The notes beneath the pieces were generated by a model. That model saw only the letters and a list, made by a program, of their open reading frames with translations, was not told the origin of the DNA and did no database searches. From positions 3,099,083 to 3,163,082 of the forward strand of contig NZ_AP018207.1 in assembly GCF_002367995.1 (NCBI RefSeq): a stretch of 64,000 bases of DNA, written 5' to 3'. Position 1 is the stretch's first letter. Each line of letters starts with the position of its first letter. Origin of the DNA: Calothrix brevissima NIES-22 (lineage in GTDB: Bacteria; Cyanobacteriota; Cyanobacteriia; Cyanobacteriales; Nostocaceae). The translations under genes were made by a program, and so were the position numbers. Shown here piece after piece: positions 25,069 to 32,841 of the stretch.

Positions 25069-28000
25069 ATGAAAATACATAATGCGATGTCTTACGACAA
25101 GCCGCTACGCATCTACGCCCGCATTCTTTCCTTCTGCCTACTGCCATCTGCCCTCTTCCTTCTCTCGCCAGCCCAAGCCCAAATCACCCCCGACAACACA
25201 TTAGGCGCAGAAAGTTCTCAACTCATACCAGACATTCCCATTAACGGTGTCAACTACGATTTTATTGAGGGTGGAGCGCAAAGAGGTTCTAATTTATTTC
25301 ACAGTTTTAGCCAATTTAATATTAATGAAAGTCAACGAGTATATTTTAGTAACCCTAACGGCGTACAAAATATTCTCACACGGGTGACAGGTGGACAAGC
25401 TTCAAATATTCTCGGCATATTGGGAGTTAATGGTAATGCCAATTTATTTTTAATAAATCCCAACGGTATTGTATTTGGAAAAAATGCTCAATTAGCTATT
25501 CGCGGAGCATTTACAGCAACTACAGCAAATAGCTTAATCTTTCCCAACAGGGTAGAATTTAGCGCCACCAATCCCCAAGCACCACCTTTATTAACTATCA
25601 ATGTACCAATCGGTTTACAGTTTGGTTCTCAACCTGCAAGTATTACTAATCAATCTGTTAACGGTTTAGGTGTTAATGGTAGCACCTTAGCCATAGTAGG
25701 TGGTGAAATTATCTTAGATAGCAGTAGATTATTTGCCTTAGATGGAAAAGTAAAACTAGGATCTGTGGCAGGAAATACAACAGTTGGGTTGGATGTTAAT
25801 GGTTCATCCTTGGGTTTCGACTTACCAGAAAATTCAGCGAGGGAATCCATCAACTTAAAAAATAGTAGCTTAATTAGGGTAATTGGTAATAGTGAAATTG
25901 AACTATTTGCAGGTGAGATTAAGCTCAATAATTCGTTTATTGTGGGGAACAATGGCGGCTCAATTGTGATTGATGCAACGCAAGTTAGTTTGGATCAACA
26001 GTCTTCAATTCAGAGCGCTACTTCTGGTGCAGCGAATGGGGGTGATATTCAAATTCAAGCCAGTGATGCAGTAACTCTTGATAACGGTAGCTCGATTGTA
26101 TCTACTAACAATCCTTCATCTACGGGTACAGGTGGTGATGTTACTATCAATGCTGGAAAAATCACAATTACCGGAGATGGAATCTTACAAAATACTGGTC
26201 TTACCAGTTTTATCTCCGCAAATACCCGTAGTGCAGGTAATGGAGGAAACCTCAACCTTAATGCTACTGAGTCTGTTAATGTCAATGGCGGTGCTGTCTC
26301 TGTGATCTCTGCGGGTATAGGTAAAGCAGGAAACCTCACTGTCCGGTCAACAGATGCTGTAAATATAACCAACCAAGGCATTTTAGGACTTTCTAGCTTG
26401 AGTTCCGGTTCAACAGGTAACCTGCGAATTGAAACTAACACTTTGCGAGTTCAAAACACCTCATTAGAAGGAGGAATCACAGCAAATACTAGTGCTGGAA
26501 GTGTGGGTTCTATTTCCATTCAAGCTAGGAATGCAGTTGAGGTGACGAATGGCAGCATCCTTACAGGTGTTCAACCCGGAAGTACATCTCAAGCAAGCGC
26601 GGGGGATATTACCATTGAAACCCGGCGAGTCAGCCTCAAAGATGGAGGCTATATTAGTACAAGCACTTTTAGCAGTGCGAATGCAGGTAACATTTTTATC
26701 CAAGCTGATGAGTATATAGAGATTGATGGTGTTTCGGCAACATTTCCAAACTTGAGTAGTGTATCCAGTGATACAAGTTTAGGGGCAACGGGGAATGGAG
26801 GTAATGTCACGATACAAACACCCAGACTCAGCCTAACTCAAGGGGGAACTATCAGCACTGATTCTTTTCGCAGCAGTGGCAATCCTGGAAATATTACTAT
26901 ACGCGCCAAGGATTTAGAACTAGATGGGTTTGTTTTCATCCCTCAGGAACAGTTGATTGGACTAGATTACACTAATGCGCCAGAAGCTTTGTCTAACCCG
27001 TTAGCACAAGAAACTTTATCTCGCTTTGGTGGTTTTACCTTTATCAGTAGAATTTCCTCTGAGGTTAACGGCAGTAATGTAGATATAAATGGTGGCACGA
27101 TAACTATTGATACAGAAAGGTTGCACTTGAGTAATGGTGCAAATATATCAACTTCAGTACTTATGGGACGAGGACAAGGAGGTAATTTGGTGGTTGATGC
27201 CACTGATGCTATTGATATTTCTGGGGTTGGCCCCCAAAGACTTGATAATTCTTTTGCACCATCAGGTTTATTTGCCGATTTGCAAATTGGAGGAATTGGT
27301 TCTGGGGGAAGCATTGATCTAACAACAGGACGCTTAAACCTCAGTAATCAGGGACAAATTTCTGCCGCCACATTCTATCAAGGTAATGGGGGAAATGTGT
27401 CGATTAATGCTAGTCAAATTGATTTAGATGGAAATAGCAAAATTCTCACAGGAGTTAACAGCAAAGCGACAGGTAACGCAGGCAATATCAACATCAAAAC
27501 TCAACTATTAAATGTACAAGAACAATCGCAAATATCATCGTCAACTTTTAACAATGGAGATGGGGGTAATTTAACCATACAAGCTGATAACATTATATTG
27601 ACAGGTTCAGATAGCGAGTTGGGAACTGGCTTATTAACAGCTGTTGACGAAAGGGCTAATGGTAAAGGTGGCGAAATAGATATTACTACAAATCGCCTTG
27701 TTGTCCGTGATGATGCTGAAATTTCTGTCGGCAGTACAGGTAATGGTGATGCCGGAAATATGAAAATTAGGGCTAATTTTTTAGAAATTAATGGCAAAGG
27801 AAGTGCGATCGCATCTTTCACAAATGCAGGTAATGGCGGAGACATCAGCCTCGATATCAGCGATTTATTACTGTTGCGCCGTGGCGGTTTAATTTCCACC
27901 ACCGCAGGTAGGACACAAGCTGGCGGCGATGGCGGTAACATCAGCATTAATTCACCCTTTATCGTCGCCATACCTAACGAAAACAGCGATATTAGCGCTA

Positions 28001-28533
28001 ATGCCTTCACTGGTAAAGGTGGTAATGTTAGCCTCAGCACTCAGGCTATCTTTGGGATAGAACCCCGTCCCAAAACTACAAATCAAAGCGATATCACTGC
28101 CAGTTCTGACTTAGGCGTACAGGGACAAATCACCATCACTCAACCACAAGTCCAACCGCCACAAAAACTCATCGAACTACCAACAGGATTGGTTGACGCT
28201 AGTACAAGATTTGCCCAAATTTGCCCCAGAGGCCGCTATGCTAAACCTTTAGGTTCCTTTATTGTCACTGGGCGCGGGAGTTTACCGCCGAATGCGTTGG
28301 AACCACTCACAGGTATAAATAACCTCAGTCCCTTAGCTACTTTGGATGGGAAAAATGCTGATACTGAAATTAACGCGGAAACTCAGGGAAAACCAAAAGC
28401 GGTGAATTCTGCACCAATTGTTGAGGCGCAAGGTTTAGTGAAAACTGCTGACGGTAAGATAATGCTGGTTGCACAAGCGCCAACAGCCACACCTGCGGCT
28501 ACGAGTAGTTCTGCTGTATGTCCAGGATCTTAA
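25069..28533 (+). CDS. Filamentous haemagglutinin-like (TPS domain) exoprotein 1
   Basis: A 1154-residue exoprotein. A signal peptide (ending near SPAQAQ, residue 38) is followed by a two-partner-secretion N-terminal domain: ITPDNTLGAESSQ, GSNLFHSFSQFN, VYFSNPNGVQNILTRVTGG and NANLFLINPNGIVFG. The middle is a long right-handed beta-helix of GNGGN(I/L)-type repeats. The C-terminus has CPRGRYAKPLGSFIVTGRG and ends SSAVCPGS, almost the same as the neighbouring paralogue. Such TpsA proteins are exported through an FhaC-type outer membrane pore, none of which is in the window. Part of the signal peptide (CLLPSALF) is encoded by CTGCC-rich STRR-like DNA. Confidence 0.9.
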   Translation: MKIHNAMSYDKPLRIYARILSFCLLPSALFLLSPAQAQITPDNTLGAESSQLIPDIPINGVNYDFIEGGAQRGSNLFHSFSQFNINESQRVYFSNPNGVQNILTRVTGGQASNILGILGVNGNANLFLINPNGIVFGKNAQLAIRGAFTATTANSLIFPNRVEFSATNPQAPPLLTINVPIGLQFGSQPASITNQSVNGLGVNGSTLAIVGGEIILDSSRLFALDGKVKLGSVAGNTTVGLDVNGSSLGFDLPENSARESINLKNSSLIRVIGNSEIELFAGEIKLNNSFIVGNNGGSIVIDATQVSLDQQSSIQSATSGAANGGDIQIQASDAVTLDNGSSIVSTNNPSSTGTGGDVTINAGKITITGDGILQNTGLTSFISANTRSAGNGGNLNLNATESVNVNGGAVSVISAGIGKAGNLTVRSTDAVNITNQGILGLSSLSSGSTGNLRIETNTLRVQNTSLEGGITANTSAGSVGSISIQARNAVEVTNGSILTGVQPGSTSQASAGDITIETRRVSLKDGGYISTSTFSSANAGNIFIQADEYIEIDGVSATFPNLSSVSSDTSLGATGNGGNVTIQTPRLSLTQGGTISTDSFRSSGNPGNITIRAKDLELDGFVFIPQEQLIGLDYTNAPEALSNPLAQETLSRFGGFTFISRISSEVNGSNVDINGGTITIDTERLHLSNGANISTSVLMGRGQGGNLVVDATDAIDISGVGPQRLDNSFAPSGLFADLQIGGIGSGGSIDLTTGRLNLSNQGQISAATFYQGNGGNVSINASQIDLDGNSKILTGVNSKATGNAGNINIKTQLLNVQEQSQISSSTFNNGDGGNLTIQADNIILTGSDSELGTGLLTAVDERANGKGGEIDITTNRLVVRDDAEISVGSTGNGDAGNMKIRANFLEINGKGSAIASFTNAGNGGDISLDISDLLLLRRGGLISTTAGRTQAGGDGGNISINSPFIVAIPNENSDISANAFTGKGGNVSLSTQAIFGIEPRPKTTNQSDITASSDLGVQGQITITQPQVQPPQKLIELPTGLVDASTRFAQICPRGRYAKPLGSFIVTGRGSLPPNALEPLTGINNLSPLATLDGKNADTEINAETQGKPKAVNSAPIVEAQGLVKTADGKIMLVAQAPTATPAATSSSAVCPGS

Positions 28534-28593
28534 TCGCAGCGTCTGCTGTGCGATCGCAAAAACTAAGAATGTTCTGCAAATTATTGCGACTAC

Positions 28594-28626
28594 TGCATAA
28601 GTTACACCTCCTCAGAAATACTGATA
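28594..28626 (+). promoter_or_regulatory. TGCATAAGTT promoter-like motif, copy 2
   Basis: TGCATAAGTTACACCTCCTC followed by AGAAATACTGATAG. Layout matches 18514-18546 and 40575-40607. It lies about 40-70 nt before the start of exoprotein 2, suggesting that this gene has its own promoter inside the cluster. Confidence 0.6.
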
Positions 28627-28665
28627 GTGTGAGTTCTATGTAGCCTATAATTCCAGCAATCAGCG

Positions 28666-31600
28666 ATGAATCAGATACAGAACTGGCTCCAACGTAATTG
28701 TGATCATAAGTTGCTAGTAAAACGACGTAGAATAAAGCGATATAAATGCGATCGCACTTCCTTTCATGAGGGCTTTTGGCGAATATTGGCAACAATCAGT
28801 CTGCAACCAAAGCTCATATTATGCAGCCTCATCTTCTTCAGCAGTGCCCCAGCCTACAGCCAAATCACCCCCGATAACACCTTAGGCGCAGAAAGTTCTC
28901 GCCTCACGCCCAACGTGTTAATTAACGGTGCAAATGCAGATAGAATTGACGGCGGCGCTTTACGTGGTAGCAATCTTTTTCATAGTTTTAGTGACTTTAA
29001 TATTAATAATGGGCAAAGAGTGTATTTTGACAACCCCACCGGAGTGCAAAATATTCTCACGCGAGTCACAGGCGGACAAGCTTCAAATATTCTCGGCACA
29101 TTAGGAGTTAATGGTAACGCCAATTTATTTTTAATTAATCCCAACGGTATTTTATTTGGGCAAAATGCGCGGTTAGATATACGCGGTTCATTTGTGGGGA
29201 CTACCGCCAATGCTGTGCAGTTGGGTAATCAAGGAATTTTCAGCGCCACAAATCCCGAAGCACCACCTTTATTAACTGTTAATCCTTCCGCGTTGTTGTT
29301 TAATCAAATTAATCCCAAACCAATTACCAACCGTTCCCGCTTCAGTGAAACGGATACTGCAAATGCTGCCTTATTTTCGCCAGAACAGGGAAGCCGTTTT
29401 TTAGTAGGTGGAAATATCATCTTTGATGGTGGTCAAATAGGTGTGCTAAACAATCGCCTAGAATTGGGCGGACTAGCAGCAGTGGGATCTGTTGAACTGA
29501 TTGGTAGCGGTAATGAAATGCAGTTAAGTTTCCCAGAAAATGTATCTAAAGCAGATATTACATTTCAAAATAATGCTGCTGCATTGACAACTGGGGGTAG
29601 TCCAATTACTGTTAACGCTCACAACTTGAGCTTGTCTAATAATAGTTTAATTGGCGTAGGTCTTGCAGAAGGGCAGGGAACAGTAGGCATTGCATCAGAT
29701 GACCTAACAATTAATGCGACAGGTACTGTTTCCATAGATGACAAAAGTTATCTTGTAAACTTTGGGTCACAAAATTCTTTGGGTGATACTGGAAATATTG
29801 CTATCAATGCTAAATCAATTCGTCTAAGTAATGATAGCCAAATCGCTACAGATGGTGAAAGAAATCGGGGCGATATTCGCTTAAATGTGCTTGACGATAT
29901 CACACTCGATAGTAATAGCTTTATTAATACCTTTGGCAGCAATGACTCTATTGGCAAATCTGGCGATATTACCTTTAATGCCAGAACGATCAACTTGAGC
30001 AACCGAGCAAGTATTAATTCTGGCAATATTGGGCAAGGACTAGGAGGGAAAATAACTCTGCAAGCCCAAGATTCTGTATCACTTTCAGGCAGTTCTAGTA
30101 TTGCGAGTTCTTCTGCTGCATCTGCATTTGGCGGAGTGAATAACCAACCAAGTGGTGATATTGAAATTACAGCGAGAACTCTTTCACTTGATGGACGAAA
30201 TACCACAATTAGTTCTAGAAATTTTGATGAGGGTCAAGCTGGTAATATTCAAATTATTACTGATGATTTAATTTCGCTGAATGGGTTTGCTACTATTACC
30301 TCTTCTGTCACTGGTCAAGGAAATGGAGGTGATATTCAACTGCAAACGCGAGTATTAACACTCTCTAATGGCAGCAATATTGATACTTTGACACGAGGAC
30401 AAGGTAAGAGTGGCAATTTATTAATTAACGCCTTAGATTCTGTTACTTTGACTGGGACAACAACGCTGGTTGACCCCCGAACTGGAGAAAACCTAATTTC
30501 TGGAAGTAGGCTAGGAACAAATGCTCAAGGTTCTGGAAACGGTGGAAAACTAACTATTAATACTGGACGATTGAGCATCCGCGACGGAGGAGATATTACT
30601 ACAAACGCATTTGTGGGTCAGTCTGGTCAGGGAGGAGATTTAATAATTAATGCCAGAGAATCAGTAGAAGTCGTTGGCACTATACCCAATGGTCGTGCTA
30701 GTAGTGCTATTAGGAGTTCAACTTTTGGCTCTGGAGATGCTGGAAATATGACCATTACTACTCCCCGCTTGAGTGTTAGAGAAGGGGGAAGCATAAACAC
30801 AGCAACAGAGAAAAGTGATAGCACTGGACGGGGTGGTAATTTAACCATTAATGCCTCAGACTTAGTTGAAGTTGTTGGAGTTTCACCTGATGGTCAAGTA
30901 TTCAGCGATATCTTTGCTGGTACTACAGGGTCTGGGGATGCTGGAAATATGACTATTAACACAAGCCATCTGAGTATTCGTGGTGGGGCATTAGTAGGCA
31001 CAAATACTCGTGTATCAAGTAAGGGGAAGGGCGGTAATTTGACCATAAATGCTTTAGATACAGTTGAGGTTGTAGGTACTAGCCCAGATAGTAAAATCAT
31101 TAGTAGACTAACAACATCAACTGGTGGAACTGGCAATGCGGGTAACCTGACTATAAATACTCGCTTTCTCAGTATCCGGGATTTAGGACTTGTATCAGCA
31201 ACTTCCAGCAGCACAGGAAACAGTGGTAATTTAACCGTCAATGCTTCCGACTCAGTAGATGTAATTGGTGCTTCTGCTGACGGGAAATCAGGTACTGTTC
31301 TCACAACTGCGACATCTGGAACTGGCAATGCTGGAAATTTAAATATCAATACTCGCCGCCTCAGTATTCTTGATGGGGGATTTGTCTCCACATCTGCTGC
31401 TGAAAAAACTACAGGTCAAGGAGGAAATTTGACAATTAATGCCTCAGATTTAGTGGAAATTGTTGGTCGATCTTCAGATGATTTATTTGGTAGCTTTCTA
31501 ACAACTGGGACATCGGGATCTGGCAATGCTGGAAATTTAAGCATTACAACTCATCGCCTCAGCCTCAGCAATGGGGGATATATTAATACAACTACAGGTG

Positions 31601-32697
31601 GTGCAGGGCGAGGCGGTAATATTGATATCAACGCCACCAACTCTGTGGAAATCTTGGCAAACCCAGCAGACATAGATTTAGCTGATGGCATATTTACATC
31701 AACTGGTGGTGCTGGTAATGCTGGAGACGTAACAATTCGCACCCAAAGCCTCAGCATCCAAAATGGAGGGGTGGTTAGTGCAAGTACAGTCCCAGAAAGC
31801 ACAGGGCAAGGTGGTAATGTTACTATTAACGCTTCTGATACAGTTGAAGTTGTTGGAATTTCAAATAATGGTCTTCTTCCGAGCTTTATTTCCGTTCGTA
31901 GCCGAGGCGAAGGAAAAGCGGGAGATATCACTGTCAATTCACCACTAATTAAAGTTGAAAATCGCGGTGCAATTAATGCGGAATCTTTTGCCAATGATGG
32001 TGGTAATATTACGTTGAATAGTAATTTATTGTTGCTGCGCCGTGGTGCTAATGTTTCTGCTACTGCTGGTAATCAAAAAGCTGGTGGCAATGGCGGTAAC
32101 ATCAGCATCAATTCATCTTTCATTGTCGCTGTACCAAATGAAAACAGCGATATCTCTGCTGATGCTTTCACTGGTAAAGGTGGTAACGTTAACATCAAAG
32201 TGCAAAATATTTTTGGAACTGAAGCACGTTCCCAGCAGACAAATCAAAGCGATATCACCGCTAGTTCTAACTTAGGCGTACAGGGAGAAATTACTATTTC
32301 GTCACCAGAAGTTCAAACTCCTCAAAAACTGCTGGAACTACCTACAGGATTAATTGATGCTAGTACTCAATTTGCGCAAACTTGTCCCAGAGGCCGCTAT
32401 GCTAAACCCTTGGGTTCCTTTGTTATCACTGGGCGCGGTGGTAGTTTACCGCCTAATACTTTAGAACCACTCACAGGTACAACTAACCTCAGTCCTTTAG
32501 CTACTTTGGATGGGGAAATTATTAATAGTCAAACTGACGCGGGAATACAGGTAAAGGAAGACGCGGTGAGTTCTGCACCAATTGTTGAGGCGCAAGGTTT
32601 GGTGAAAACTGCTGACGGTAATATTATCCTAGTTGCGCAAGCGCCAACAGCAACACCTACTGCTACTAGTAGTTCTGCTATGTGTCCAGCATCTTAA
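28666..32697 (+). CDS. Filamentous haemagglutinin-like (TPS domain) exoprotein 2
   Basis: A 1343-residue paralogue of exoprotein 1. An extended, basic N-terminus precedes a hydrophobic signal region (LILCSLIFFSSAPAYSQ, ending near residue 65), so the true start may be later than the ATG at 28666. The TPS domain is nearly identical in motifs (DNTLGAESSRL, NILTRVTGGQASNILGTLGV). The beta-helix holds about seven clear repeats of roughly 75 residues with the pattern GNAGNLTINTRRLSI..GG. The last 200 residues match exoprotein 1 closely (LPTGLIDASTQFAQTCPRGR). A surface structural or adhesive role is likely. It probably arose by duplication and is kept similar by recombination. Confidence 0.9.
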   Translation: MNQIQNWLQRNCDHKLLVKRRRIKRYKCDRTSFHEGFWRILATISLQPKLILCSLIFFSSAPAYSQITPDNTLGAESSRLTPNVLINGANADRIDGGALRGSNLFHSFSDFNINNGQRVYFDNPTGVQNILTRVTGGQASNILGTLGVNGNANLFLINPNGILFGQNARLDIRGSFVGTTANAVQLGNQGIFSATNPEAPPLLTVNPSALLFNQINPKPITNRSRFSETDTANAALFSPEQGSRFLVGGNIIFDGGQIGVLNNRLELGGLAAVGSVELIGSGNEMQLSFPENVSKADITFQNNAAALTTGGSPITVNAHNLSLSNNSLIGVGLAEGQGTVGIASDDLTINATGTVSIDDKSYLVNFGSQNSLGDTGNIAINAKSIRLSNDSQIATDGERNRGDIRLNVLDDITLDSNSFINTFGSNDSIGKSGDITFNARTINLSNRASINSGNIGQGLGGKITLQAQDSVSLSGSSSIASSSAASAFGGVNNQPSGDIEITARTLSLDGRNTTISSRNFDEGQAGNIQIITDDLISLNGFATITSSVTGQGNGGDIQLQTRVLTLSNGSNIDTLTRGQGKSGNLLINALDSVTLTGTTTLVDPRTGENLISGSRLGTNAQGSGNGGKLTINTGRLSIRDGGDITTNAFVGQSGQGGDLIINARESVEVVGTIPNGRASSAIRSSTFGSGDAGNMTITTPRLSVREGGSINTATEKSDSTGRGGNLTINASDLVEVVGVSPDGQVFSDIFAGTTGSGDAGNMTINTSHLSIRGGALVGTNTRVSSKGKGGNLTINALDTVEVVGTSPDSKIISRLTTSTGGTGNAGNLTINTRFLSIRDLGLVSATSSSTGNSGNLTVNASDSVDVIGASADGKSGTVLTTATSGTGNAGNLNINTRRLSILDGGFVSTSAAEKTTGQGGNLTINASDLVEIVGRSSDDLFGSFLTTGTSGSGNAGNLSITTHRLSLSNGGYINTTTGGAGRGGNIDINATNSVEILANPADIDLADGIFTSTGGAGNAGDVTIRTQSLSIQNGGVVSASTVPESTGQGGNVTINASDTVEVVGISNNGLLPSFISVRSRGEGKAGDITVNSPLIKVENRGAINAESFANDGGNITLNSNLLLLRRGANVSATAGNQKAGGNGGNISINSSFIVAVPNENSDISADAFTGKGGNVNIKVQNIFGTEARSQQTNQSDITASSNLGVQGEITISSPEVQTPQKLLELPTGLIDASTQFAQTCPRGRYAKPLGSFVITGRGGSLPPNTLEPLTGTTNLSPLATLDGEIINSQTDAGIQVKEDAVSSAPIVEAQGLVKTADGNIILVAQAPTATPTATSSSAMCPAS

Positions 32698-32765
32698 CCC
32701 TGATTTATTCATCATCTGAATCAGAAAATAATGCTTCTAAATCTTGATAACCACGGTGAACAACA

Positions 32766-32798
32766 AGATCCCCGACTTCTTCAAGAAGTCGGGGATCT
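32766..32798. repeat. 33-bp perfect palindrome, copy 2
   Basis: Identical to 1627-1659, including the flanking AACA and GA. It lies between exoprotein 2 and the TPR-CHAT gene and could attenuate readthrough. Confidence 0.85.
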
Positions 32799-32841
32799 GA
32801 GGCTCTGTTTTTTTATCTCACGTAAAGGCGCAAAGAGGAGT

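Noticed and set aside
32731-32841. Extended N-terminus of the TPR-CHAT protein
   Set aside because: The extension reads through the 33-bp palindrome and a GGCGCAAAG repeat; the ATG at 32842 has a good ribosome site and starts a signal peptide.
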